Part shown: in pieces, positions 38,001-49,134 of the stretch
Layout: the number at the start of each line of letters is the position of its first letter
Numbering within the stretch: position 1 is the first letter of the stretch
DNA from: Pogona vitticeps
Taxonomy: Eukaryota > Chordata > Lepidosauria > Squamata > Agamidae
DNA length: 64,000 bases
Assembly: GCF_051106095.1 (NCBI RefSeq)
Contig: NC_135784.1
Coordinates: 147,347,428-147,411,427 of the forward strand
Direction: 5' to 3'
Notes under the pieces: model-generated
Databases searched by the model: none
What the model was told of the DNA's origin: nothing
The model's input: the letters and a program-made list of their open reading frames with translations, nothing else
Position numbers and translations under genes: made by a program

Positions 38001-39190
38001 ATCTTCCTCTCCTTTTCCTCCTGCATCAGTCTCTCTGTCTCTTCCTCTCCCTTTCACACAATGAATGAGAGAGAGAGACTTGGCTTACTTTGAAGTTTTA
38101 GAAGAGGGGTAGACAGCACATCAACCTCACTCTCCAAAATGGATATGTAGAGCATCATAGTCACTTGGGCATTTGGGCTCACCCGGCTGTGGGTGCTGCC
38201 CTACTGATGCACAACAAGTTCACGATCTTGAAATGTGAGTGGAGCCTTCCAGCCAGCCTCCTACCTTGTTCCCACTGTTCCTGCCCGCCATCATTCTTCC
38301 CACACTTTTAATTCTCCAGAAAACAAACAAACAAACAAACTGAATGTGAACCCACATGCTAGAGGACAATAGTAGAAATCTGGCGCCTCCACACACCACA
38401 CATAATTAGGTTCAGTGTGTCTGGGAACGAAGCTACCATTGCAGAGCCAACTTGTGGTCACTTCTTAGACTCTTCCTGTATACTGGATTAAACTCATACC
38501 ACTTGTATATATGCCTTGTATGTTTGCTCAGGGCATTACCTTTAGCCCCATTGCAACTCTACAAAAAGCAAATAGATTGTTTTTCTCTCTTAAAAATAAT
38601 ATGTCGATATTGAAGTACGTTTTGACAAATAAAGAAAAGGGGGGGAGGTGTTTTTGAAAAACATTCAGCTGATGGGGTTTGGACCTAAGGAGACCCCCCC
38701 AAAGCACAATCTGACTCCTGCTGTGAAACACATTCACCTTTAATGCTTGCTAACTGCAATGATGAAATAAGAGACAAGCATGCTAAATGCACACACACAC
38801 AAACTGATCAGAGATTTTAGATGTTTAGATAACTGAGAGAAAGGTAGGGGAAGGGAGAGATTGTTAATGAGCACACAGCAGTTATTCCCTAGTTGATACC
38901 ACACACCTCTGCTGAGGCTGTTCAAGGCACACGTTGCTAAGTGAACCTGCTACCTTCCTCTGCTCTGAGTAAACAGAGTGAATGTGAACCAGAGCTCAAA
39001 TCGATGATCAGCGTATGCCCTCCTCTTCCATTATTTGCCATCTTTTTGCCCCCATTCCATTTTTTTGCTCTGCTGGTTTTGTTTATTAAGAGCCAATGTA
39101 TTAAAGTCCTGAATTATCTTACTACAATTGGATCCAGTTTGTACCCTTCCAAAAGCAGACCAGGTGATTTTTAAACAAACAACAGAAAGC

Positions 39191-39285
<95 letters not shown>
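39191..39285. repeat. AAT trinucleotide microsatellite in KCNJ2 intron
   Basis: About 31 uninterrupted AAT units, near exon 1. Homopolymeric frames here are artefacts. Confidence 0.97.
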
Positions 39286-40444
39286 GCTGATGGAATGCAT
39301 GTGCTGTGGGCAGAGAGAGGAGAGGAGAAATAGGAAGGATGAGTATCTTTGATCTCACATCCTGATTGCTTGAAGATGGTAAGATATTTCTAGATGATGA
39401 CCAAGTAGCTACAAATGACAAGAGTCATCAACAGGGGGTGTCACTGACAAACTGCTTGTGAGGATGGAAAAACAAGGAGTGTAAAGAAGAAGAAGAAAAG
39501 ATAAGGGATCTGACTAACTAACAGCTAGAGATGGGGGGAAATCTAAGAAGCTGAAATATGGGATGGAGGGAAAACTGACAGGGAGAAATAGATTGTTCTT
39601 TCTATTTCCCACAACAGTTGTTCAGCTGCAGTGCCTGCTCCTAGCGCTAAACATTCCAGCTACAGCATAAACTATTTTCAGATGGCTGTCTCAAATAAGC
39701 TTCACCAAGCCAATATGATTTCTTCTTTATTTCTCTTCTTTAAGAAGGAGAAAAATCCGAAGATGATTCAAGCTAAAAGTGATGCAATATCTCCAAAACA
39801 CACACTCACAAACCCTTTCACTTCCTTTGAGTCGTTCTTGTCAAAACATAATAACGCACAGGAAGATCTACAAGTGGCTTTTGGTGCATTTTGAAAAGGA
39901 AAAAGAAAAAAAGAGAACACTCAACATTTAGTATTTTAAGCTGCTGTGAAAGAGTTTTGAAAGTATGATGAGAACCTACAGGTCTTGGTGCTGTGTGACC
40001 TTTTCCTGAGTCACAACGTATTTGCAATCACAGTCAGAAAAAAAAGAGCACAAAAACTAAAAAAGGAAATGGCAAAAGTAATCCAGAGCTCCCTGCAGCT
40101 GGCAACATTCTTTGCAAACTTCCATCCAGAATATTTCCACTGCAAAGGCAGCCCGAACGCAGTGAGAGTTCAGAGCACGGAATATCAATTTGCAATTCCA
40201 ACCAAATCTACCTAAAACCAAGTTTAAAAAAAAAAAAATAGACGGGGTGGGAGTAAGCTTCCTCTTACTTCTAGCATGCAATCACATCCTTTTTTTAAAA
40301 AAAAAAGCAGACGTTCAAAGATGCTGATCTGTGGGACACTTTTGAATCGAAGAGTCCTTCGATCGCTTTTTTTTTTCTTTTCGCAAGAGAAAGTTACACG
40401 CTAGGCTGGCAAAAAAAAAAAAGGCAGAAAGAAATCTTCCTTAC

Positions 40445-40590
40445 CTGTCGGTGGATTTTAAACTAAGGAATTAATATTGTTAAAAGAGGGTTAGATCCAG
40501 TGGTGGGACAAAACCATGCCCAAGCTCCCTTAGACGCTGGCCGCAGCACCCTTTCGCAAATGAAACAACTCAATAAGCTACTGCTTCTCT
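40445..40590 (-). other. KCNJ2: KCNJ2 non-coding exon 1 (5' end approximate)
   Basis: The 3' end is fixed by the donor sequence CCGACAG|GTAAGG at 40445/40444. The 5' end is estimated about 25-30 nt downstream of a TATA-like TATTAAAA at about 40620. The exon contains an eight-codon upstream ORF (40517-40491, MVLSHHWI then stop). No cap-site data; the start could lie further upstream in the CpG island. Confidence 0.65.
40491..40517 (-). other. upstream ORF in KCNJ2 exon 1 (8 codons)
   Basis: ATG GTT TTG ... ATC TAA, fully within exon 1 and closed before the splice donor. It is the first of three short upstream frames in the inferred leader. Confidence 0.4.
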
Positions 40591-40594
40591 TTTG

Positions 40595-40670
40595 AGGGCG
40601 ACCCATGTGATTTTTTTTTTAATACCGGCTCGCCTGTCTCCGCCCCCGGGGACAGCGCTACGCCAATCAG
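40595..40670 (-). promoter_or_regulatory. KCNJ2: KCNJ2 core promoter candidate
   Basis: Read on the minus strand, ordered elements precede exon 1: ATTGG (reverse CCAAT box) at 40667-40663, a GC box GGGGGCGGAG at about 40648-40639, and a TATA-like TATTAAAA at 40624-40617. The spacing is typical of a polymerase II promoter and the donor of exon 1 lies about 145 nt beyond the predicted start. Element identities are motif calls only. Confidence 0.6.
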
Positions 40671-41600
40671 AATCGGGGGGCCGTCCCTGGAACGTTTGGG
40701 GCTGCGCTGCCTGTCCTGCGCTGGGGGAGTCTCGGAGAAGGAGGCGAGCGGGAAGGAGCGAGGGGATCTCGCGGCTGCGTTGTCGGGGAAAGACGGGGAA
40801 GGGAAGGGCAGGGTAGGGTGCTTGGGCGGGGGGGGCGGCTCGTCGCCGATCTCCTCCCTTGGTTCTGGAGGCCCGTTGCAGCCCTGCAGTAAGCAAAGCG
40901 GAGAGAGGTGGGGGAGATATTGCATGGATCCTCAGGAAAAAGCTGCAGGGATCCAGCCCTCTCCGCTGCATGGGTTGGGCGTATATTATACAGCGGGAAA
41001 GGGAACTGGCTTCCTTGTCCCTTTTCTTTCTCCCCTCCGGCTCCTTCGCGGAGCCCGTGCGAGCTTTCTTCCCTCTTTTTCTCTCTCTAGGTCACTCGGG
41101 ATCGCTTGCAGGCCAGCCGGTGGATTCGAGGCAAGGGCGGGGAGAGGGGAGTGGCGGGGGAGAAAGGAATTTCTGCTCGCCCAGGACTGCCCTCGGGGCT
41201 TGTGCTTAGGAGGAGCCGCGGGGAGGAGGAGAAGGAGGAGGCGCCGGTGCTGGTGGTCGTGGGGAGGCTGCGCTCTTGAGAGAGCGAGCGCGGCGGGGAA
41301 AGCGGCGGCGGCCACTGGAGGTGCAGGAACAGCGAGTGGGGGGGGGGGGGACGGGCGGGCAGGGAGAGGCTTTCTCACGCCAGCAATGGCTGTCGGCGTT
41401 TCACCAGGGCGGGACCCACAGGGACCCATCCACCCCCCCCCCCCGAGAGGAACGACCGGGACCTCCTCTGAGGGGGCCACGCAGGACTTGAGCACGGAAC
41501 CGGGGACAAGCGGGCCCCCGAGGGGGTCGCGGGTGGAAAAAGGCGAAGGAAGGAAAGCCGGAGTTGGGGACGGCATGAATGTGGGGGGCGGCGCTGCCCA
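40600..41600. promoter_or_regulatory. CpG island at the KCNJ2 promoter
   Basis: About 1 kb of clearly GC-rich, CpG-dense DNA in an otherwise AT-rich window. It includes GGA-rich tracts near 41220-41245, a run of G at 41339-41350 with G-quadruplex potential, and a C run near 41432-41444. It covers the presumed start of KCNJ2 and extends away from it on the + strand side, as expected for a bidirectional CpG-island promoter. Boundaries are by eye. Confidence 0.85.
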
Positions 41601-42985
41601 GGCTGGTTGGCGGGAATTGGCGGTTTTGCTGTGGGTGCCGATGTACAGCTATTATGGGAAGCGCGGTGGGGAGGGTCAAATATATATTTTTTCTTTAAAA
41701 AGAAAGCTAGTTTTCCTTTCTTGTCAGAAGCTTAATTCAAATTCCTCCGCTGAAGCTTTCCTGTAATGGGAAAAGAGATAGTGGTAGGGAAATAGCACCC
41801 CGTTGAAAGACAAGGCGAAAAGCCGTTGCAGGGGGTGATTTAAAGTGGAGGGGAGGGGGCCGCGAGGAGACGTGAGGTGTGATGTCTGGCGGGCAAAAGA
41901 GCAGTTGTGGGGGGCCGGTGAAGAGTTGAGGCTGGCTGTTGAAGCAGGCGGTAGAGGAGGAGGCGTAATGGGGGTGTCGTGTGGGTTGGGCAGAGGGGGT
42001 CTAATGAGAGAAAAGCTTGGAAGAAAATGAGGGAAGTCGAAGGGAGACGCAGGAGTGCTCTCATGTGGGCAGGGAGAGTGATTTTGGTGAGGTCAGAATA
42101 GAGATAGCATTGTGGAGGAGTGAAAAAATGGGTGGTTTACAGCAAGGAAGGGTGCTCTGCTCATGTTGCTGTGATGAGCACCTGGACGCTTTGACATGAA
42201 GAAAAATGCTGGGCATTTACTAACTAACTTTGGGACATTTACTCGCAGTTGACATCACAGTTCCTAATGTCACAAAATGCTCTTCAAGTTGGACTAAGTT
42301 TTTTTTAAAAGCATTTTCCTCCTGTCAAACACACCAGTTCATCTTCCCCCTGCAAAGCTTCTGTCCATACCATTAGCAAGTTTGAAATAAATATACACTT
42401 TCTGAGGATAAGTACTGAACTCAGGAAACGGATTTCAATAAACTAGGACAGGGGTGGTCTGTGGGACAGTTTTCTTCAGTGCTGGACCATTCGCTAGCCG
42501 TCTTCAGACAGTGGAATTCACTTTATACAAGATATTAAATTTGGCACCCGCTAATAAAAGATGCATGCTGACATATGTAAGTATCCAGGGAGAAAGGAAA
42601 AGTGCACTTGTTGTTTCTCTTCTAGGAAATATTGTAATAATCTACTTGGAAATTTACTAAATGCTTTTGTCTACCTAATCCGATGTGTGTATAGCTGCTT
42701 ATTGTCACCTGTACATTTCGGTGCTGCTGTGTTAAGCAAACATACAAAAAGATGTGTTTTTAATTCTGTGACTCATGATTGCTCTGAAACATGCCTGGAA
42801 TCTGTGCCTGAGTTTGAAAATGCTGATGTAAACACAAAAGTGTATTTTCAAGAAACTGCACTTACATATGAGAACTTATGGGTGGTAAGCAGCTCTGATA
42901 TTCCATTGGGTGCAGGATGGAATCTGACAGTGGTGTTGAGGGAATTTTTTGTGATCTTGTCACTAGACATTCTAAACAAAGATAG
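41601..42985. other. flank of CpG island and intergenic DNA, nothing recognised
   Basis: GC content falls from the island edge to AT-rich background by about 42.2 kb. No coding gene. A divergent non-coding transcript is possible but nothing here proves it. Confidence 0.5.
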
Positions 42986-42989
42986 AATT

Positions 42990-43090
42990 AAGTCTAGATG
43001 TCACCCTGGCAATAGCTTTTGTTTCCAGATAGGGGGTTGGACTTGATGGCCTTATAGGCCCCTTCCAATACCATTATTTTATGGTTCTCT
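42990..43090 (+). repeat. CR1-type LINE 3' end remnant
   Basis: AGGGGGTTGGACTTGATGGCC...CCCTTCCAATACC...TTTTATGGTTCT is the CR1-group 3' terminus. Body not preserved. Confidence 0.65.
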
Positions 43091-44700
43091 GGTCAAATTG
43101 GGTGTATAAAGTGAGGGAGCATAAGTTGCAGATGCTGATACTATCTTGGGTTCCAGCCCAGGAAGAACGGGAACATATACATTAAATAAATAAACCATGG
43201 CTTTCAGGACACTACTAGACAGACTCAGCTGATGTTACTGCCACTCAAAAGACATCTTTCAGCTATTCCATCTTTCCCTCCTTTCTATGGCAAGACAATA
43301 GGAGAAGCTGATGGAAAACATGGCAAGGTTATTAATAGGTCATCTAAGCCCCACACCTTGTAATATTCCATTAATGAAGCAACATGATTACACAATAAAA
43401 ATATATCTGGAAGCATCTTGAGTCTGCAAATGATGTTCTGTGTTCTGACTGACTCCTATAATGACTACATTAGAAAAAAACTGGCGGGAGGGTTGGGACA
43501 GGATGGTATGTAGCACAGAACACATTACCCCTAGAATCAGCAGTTATCCATCAGATAATGTACTGCATGAACTTGCCTGAAACACTCTTCAAAGCACCTG
43601 ACTACAGTAACTGTAACTATAAGACTAGTGCATTGCTCAGAAAGAAAGCTAATGATATTTTAGAATTTCAACTGTCTCAATTTATTTTAGTTTGCTGCCC
43701 TTTTAATTATGACAAACACCTTTCATACACAATAGCAGCATATGGTTTATCTGATCAGCATGACATGGTTTTTGAAAGGAGCAAATTAACTACAGTTTCA
43801 TATATGGTAGAGTCAAAATCACAGCTGTCATCTCAGAATGTAACAATAGCAGTCAATTTACCAAATACTGCTTCAGATTAAATATGAAGGTGTTTTAATA
43901 TTTTGGGAGAACTGATTGCAGTGAATCTAGGAAGTTTCTATTCAAGCCAGAAACAGCTTCTAACACTCCAAATTCTAAAGTTTTTGTAGTCTAAAGTTTA
44001 GAATACATGCCTGACTTGTTTCAGAGGATTTCATCTCAAGTATTTGATAGTTCTGCTCGTTATCTTTTGAAAGGGGAGTTGAAGAGGACTTTTAAGTTCA
44101 TAACATGATTGCTTTCCTTCCCTTTGGCACCTGGTAAGGGAGCCCGTATTAAGTGACTGTGTTCTCAGTCATGGGAAGTTGACAATGCTGGTATAGCACA
44201 ACACAACATAGGTAGAAAATTAGAAGTGTGGCAGTGGACAAGAGAATAAGATGCTGAAGTATTGGAAAGGTACTGAACTCCAGAATACAGTATATTATAC
44301 AGCAGTATCATACAAGGATGATGGTTGAGATAGCTGCCCTCTTATGTGTGCAATGATTGGGTAGGATCATTTATATAGCATTTATATTAGCAAGTTTTAA
44401 AAAGCTGCAATCCTACTTCCTCTGGCAGGCTGAACCATGAAGTAGAGTCTCTGATAGTAGAGCACAGAGGTTCTCAAGTTTTGGGAGTCTTGGATCTGCC
44501 AAACACGATTATTCAATATCCCACCAGCATAAACAAACAAGGCACTTTCTCTGAGATGGGTATTTAAGTTCACATGCACTGTGGTTGTCATTTACAGTAA
44601 GTTGGAATGCAGGGCAAATGGGGAATGGGAAAGCCTGTGTCCAAAATTACTACTAGTAAGACAGGTAAGTAGGAGATGGCATGCTATACTGGTAGGTGCA
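43091..44700. other. intergenic DNA, nothing recognised
   Basis: AT-rich; open frames of up to about 107 codons show no family features. Confidence 0.5.
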
Positions 44701-44705
44701 CATGG

Positions 44706-44918
44706 ATGTTAAAGAGCCTCGTGATGCTATGGTTAAACAGCTGTACTGCAGCTAAAACTTATCACCAGGGTTCAATCCCAGGTAGCGGGCTCAAGGTTGG
44801 CTCAGCCTTCTATCCTTCCGAGGTCGGTAAAATGAGTACACAGCTCGTGGGGGGGGGGGGCAATAATTAACTTGTAAATCGCCCAGAGAGTGCTTGAAGC
44901 ACTATGGGGCAGTGTTTA
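44706..44918 (+). mobile_element. tRNA-derived squamate SINE
   Basis: Same family as 34335-34600: tRNA-like head ending in B-box GGGTTCAATCCCAG, GGTAGCGGGCTCAAGG body, G run, and CGCCCAGAGAGTGCTTGAAG tail. Confidence 0.83.
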
Positions 44919-45000
44919 TTTATTTATTTGTTACATTTATAGCCCGCCCATCTAGTCGTACCGACTACTCTGAGCAGGTAACAACAATATATAACAGTAT
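44919..45000 (-). repeat. LINE 3' tail (CR1/L2 type)
   Basis: TTTATTTATTTG...TTTATAGCCCGCCCATCTAGTCG is the inverted 3' end of a reptile LINE, abutting the SINE. A shorter relative is at 45708-45760. Confidence 0.55.
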
Positions 45001-45662
45001 ATATAACCCTAACAGTATATAAGCAGCACACTTTTTAAAAAGGAGATGAGAACCCTTTGGGCCATCTAGATGACTCCTGTTCCATAAGAGTACAGGTGCG
45101 AATCTGAATTGCCCCTTTCTTGAATAACGTCCATAATATAGGCTTTGGCTCTCCTTCCCATTGACTGAAGCTGTTTCTCACATCTCAGGCCTACCAAAAG
45201 GTATGGGGATGACAACATGCCTTGGAGAAACCTGCACTGCTGTCTGGATTCAGAGGTTTATGAGAGTGTTTAGGCTTTCCTCTTGCAGCTACTGTATTAA
45301 GACACATCTTGCAATTCATCTGTTAGTGTTTCAAGGCAGATATACAGTATTAAGAAAGAAAGAGATGCATTTATACTCTATACAGTATGAATACAGTACT
45401 AATGGCTTAGTGCTATAGAAATGAACTCGCTTCATCCACCCATGGACTTGCACACTTGTCTGTCTCACCGCTTTGAGGACTAGACAGGAAACTTCTGTTT
45501 TCATTTTGAATTAACCATAAGTTAGATTGCCCAAGCTCTAAAATGTGAATGCTAAGTAGATGGAGCCACGAAAATATACAGTGAACTTTAGGAGGAAGGA
45601 GAATTGATAGAGAACATGAGTACCTTGTGGTGCACTGTGAAAGGAAGGTTGTGTGAGCGCTG

Positions 45663-45687
45663 GTGTGTGTGTGTGTGTGTGTGTGTA
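45663..45687. repeat. GT dinucleotide repeat
   Basis: About 12 GT units. Confidence 0.9.
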
Positions 45688-45707
45688 GTGAACTCAATAA
45701 AGAATAT

Positions 45708-45760
45708 TTATTTATTTATTTATTTATTGTATTTATACCCCGCCTATCTAGTCATTTGAG
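45708..45760 (-). repeat. LINE 3' tail (CR1/L2 type)
   Basis: TTTA repeat followed by TTATACCCCGCCTATCTAGTC, inverted LINE 3' terminus. Confidence 0.5.
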
Positions 45761-45880
45761 CTGAACACACACTTTCACGAAAAGACATTTCCACTGTTAA
45801 CAGCATTGTGGTTCTTTTTTACATTCTGAGTGATTTCTTTTGTATCCTACACCATTATTTGCAATCCCAGGTATGAGACA

Positions 45881-45918
<38 letters not shown>

Positions 45919-45920
45919 TT
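45881..45920. repeat. CT/GT compound dinucleotide repeat
   Basis: About 11 CT units followed directly by about 8 TG units. Confidence 0.92.
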
Positions 45921-46529
45921 TCTGTGCAATACATGTTCTGAACATTAGTAACATGACACAGCCAAAGTGGACATCATGTTCCAAAGTTCACCAGGTGTCC
46001 ATGTGGTAACCAATTTTCATGTTGTTGATTTACATTTGATTTGATTTGCAGGGTGTTACTAGATTTCAGTAGTGCAATTGTAATTTTTAAAGTGAACATG
46101 TACTACAAAATATCCTTCCCTTCCCACTGGCTGGCCTAAAACATCTGATAAAGAAAGCAATTATGTAGTTTTCTGCCAAAGGCTTTGAAGGAATGGGAAA
46201 AAGCTTGTGTTTGCTACATTTAGGATAAAGTTGGTATTTCGTGACCACCAGTATTCTGTTATTCTGCAAGGTTCCTGGTGGTGGCAAATGGAATTGTTTG
46301 TTTTAGGCCTCCTATTTTGTGGTGGAAAATACAGGAAATGATGGCTTGTTAAGTGGGAAAGATCATAAATGAGAATCACATTATCATGGAGCTGGGAGAT
46401 TATAATTGCAGATTCCACCAGTTGCTACATGCACACTGGACTGAAATGACATCTCTTCTCACACATAAGAATGTTAGACTCTAAATATGTTGACTGATTC
46501 AAAAAGAAGATAATGATAATCATAATAAT

Positions 46530-46640
46530 AGTCTTAGAACTGCAGAATTGGAAAAGATCCTATGGGTCATCAACTGTGCCCCTGTCTATGAGGCACAGTG
46601 GAGAATCAAAATCTCAACCTTTGGCTCCACAAAGTAATCT
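46530..46640. repeat. degraded SINE-like repeat
   Basis: AACTGCAGAATTGGAAAAGATCC...GGCACAGTGGAGAATC shares its order of motifs with 62095-62215, so it is a dispersed repeat. The tRNA-like end is eroded. Confidence 0.45.
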
Positions 46641-46989
46641 TAATCTTAAATTTTACTAGTCCATTAAAGTTACAAAATCCATTCAAATGTCGATAAAGTT
46701 CAAATATAATAAATAGCCAGGACTTTGTTATGGATTTAGAGCAGCATAAGTGTAATTGTATAAATTATAGTGACAAATATGCTGCTACTTAACAAATTGT
46801 CACACAGATTACTAGTTGTGTGCACAGTTTGATGTGTGACTAGGAATTCAGGCAGCAATTTAGAAGCAATTGCCTAGTATGATTTATGCAATTACACTTA
46901 CACTGGTGTAAACTCACTGTTTTAATGCATAAAAATGCACAAAAATCCGCCAGAAAACTTGGAGCAATTCGGCACAGCAAACACAAACA

Positions 46990-47415
46990 CCAGTGGTGCC
47001 TCACTTGACAATGTTAATTTGTTCCAGCGAAATCGCTGTAGAGCGAAAACATCGTCAAGCGAAATTTTAAAAACCCATTGAAACGCATGGAAAACTGGTT
47101 TAATGTGTTCCAATGGGCTGAATACCTGCTTGTCCAGCGAAAATCCTCCATACGGCAGCCATTTTCGGTGCCTGTATAGCGAGGAATCCGTCCTAGAAAA
47201 CAGTGGGGGGCCATTTTGAAAGCCACCAGCCATTTTGAAACCCGGCCATCAGCTGTTTGCTGATAGTCGTAAAGCGAAAAATCGGTTCCTGAAACAGGGA
47301 ACCGATCAACATGAAGCGAAAAAACCCAATCTAAACATCGTTTCGTGATCGCAAAAACTTCAAAGTTAAGCGGATTCGCCATTAAACGGGGTAAGCGTCC
47401 AGTGGGGCACGACGG
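46990..47415. mobile_element. non-autonomous DNA transposon, pogo/Tigger-like (copy 2)
   Basis: Start CAGTGGTGCCTCACTTGAC and end CCAGTGGGGCACGACGG (partly complementary). The interior matches the element at 23825-24240 in order (AAAACCCATTGAAACGCATG; CAGCCATTTTCGGTG; GTGATCGCAAAAAC; CATTAAACGGGG), but more diverged. No transposase; open frames inside are not real genes. Confidence 0.62.
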
Positions 47416-49044
47416 TAATCAAGATAGAGTTTATAATCCAGTTGTGTCCAGTGGATTTCAGTGCAGTTAAGTAAATACTGCAGATCAAGCTTTTTGAAGT
47501 ATTTCAGTTAAAGAACAGCTTGTGTGGCAATAGCTGACTGTAGCTAGAAACAGGACCTTAGCCAGCAACTGGAAGTAGGAAATACATAATTACGGTGAGC
47601 ATATGAGTGCCACAGCAACATCGTATCCGGATATCCGAAAATTAGCTTATTTAGTTTGGTGGCTGCTCTTTAGGACTTAAAGATGAGATTTCACTGAAAT
47701 CTGATTTCACACACTCGGACAAGACTACCTCAAGCACCTATCTGCAACATGAATAGGGTTTTAGATCTGTAATGTCAGCTTCTGGCTTCTGTGCTCCGGT
47801 GGCTCATGGTGATCTCATATTTCTATTTTTGTTATGTTGTGAACTTTTTTTTCTAAAATTGTTTTGGCTTTTGGTTTAATTCAAAATAGGATCCTTGGCC
47901 ACAAGTCAGAGAAGGGTTAAACTCCTTCTGTTTCTTGCCTGTTAACCAGAATGGAAACTTAGAGCAAGTCCAACTTTCCATATGAGAGATCTCCCTTATC
48001 TGTGTCACATAATCAGCTCCAGCTGGAAGAAAAAAACCCTCCTTTGAGGATGAGGGAATGTAGCTCATGTTTTGTGTGAAAAAAATTATCCCAGGTTCAG
48101 TCCTGCCTCTTCAGCTTTTTTCGTTCTTTTGAAACATTAGGTAGCTGGTGTTGGGGTGGAAATTTGTCTTCTGCCGAAGAGAGATGCTGCCAGTCAATTA
48201 ACGTAATACTGAGCTAAACAGGCTGGTCTGTTATACCCATTTTCATCTGTATGTATAGCCAGATGCTCTTTTCTATGTATATAGAATACCCATGCCAGCA
48301 TATTCTAGAGTATCTGGGGCAGGTTGATGCAGAAGGGAGTGAGGTTGGTTTTTAGAAGAGAGGAAACAGATTTCCCCCCCATCTTAATGGTGTGTCTAAC
48401 TGTCTCTCTGCTTGTCCTATATAATCAAAAGATGGTCATCCATTCTGATGAAGAAAAGCAAAATGTTGCACTGTGGTAACAATAAGCAATATTCTCCGTC
48501 TGCAACATGCAGAAAGACACAAAGAGCATGTTGGTCTTATAATTGCTTTCCTTTGTAAAGTCCATTTGAAAGTTGCCATGGGAAAAGACAACATGTTTCA
48601 TATCTTTCCTTAAAATAAATTCATAAAAATAACATTTTTATCTAAAGGTCCTGCTAGTTGGAGCAGAGAGATGTGATCAGATGAAGTGAGGCACATCCAG
48701 GTTTTGTTTATGAACTGCTTCAGTACCAATGGTTTGAAAAGAATAAATGCATATATCCTCAATTCTTTCTTATTTAAACTAGTGGGATATAGAAATATTT
48801 TATTTTGGACAAACTGCCCTCAGTAACTGGAATTCAGTTCCACATATTTCAGTGGAACATAAATACATATAAAGTGTGTAGTAGGCTGGACCTGGTGAAT
48901 GGATATTCATAAAAGAAATACCACAGTTTTTTCTTTGTTTTAAATAGTTTTCTCTGCTCTAAAAGATTAACTCTAAAATAAAATTATTCCACAATAAAAC
49001 TATCCACACAAACATAACTATAAAGGTCACATTCTTCTGACTAA
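47416..49044. other. intergenic DNA, nothing recognised
   Basis: AT-rich; no gene or named repeat seen. Confidence 0.55.
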
Positions 49045-49115
49045 TTTAGTCTTGATGGCAAGTTGCTGCTAATTAATGAGGTGCCAGTTGTATTCCTGGA
49101 TGTGTACCTGATTGT
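49045..49115. repeat. partial copy of the 12.46-kb palindromic unit
   Basis: GATGGCAAGTTGCTGCTAAT then TAATGAGGTGCC and GGATGTGTACCT match the order of motifs in the unit at 12458-12691. It stops near the BovB insertion point. Confidence 0.55.
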
Positions 49116-49134
49116 ATAATGTAATTTTAAAATG

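Noticed and set aside
40696-41766. 356-codon + strand open frame in the CpG island
   Set aside because: Gly/Arg/Pro-rich low-complexity translation with long open frames on both strands; typical of GC-rich DNA where stop codons are rare. No domain recognised.
42561-43046. 161-codon + strand open frame
   Set aside because: No recognisable domains, and its end runs into a CR1 3' tail.
46922-47382. Overlapping minus-strand frames of 103 and 122 codons
   Set aside because: They lie wholly within a non-autonomous DNA transposon with a close structural relative at 23.8 kb; no transposase motif.
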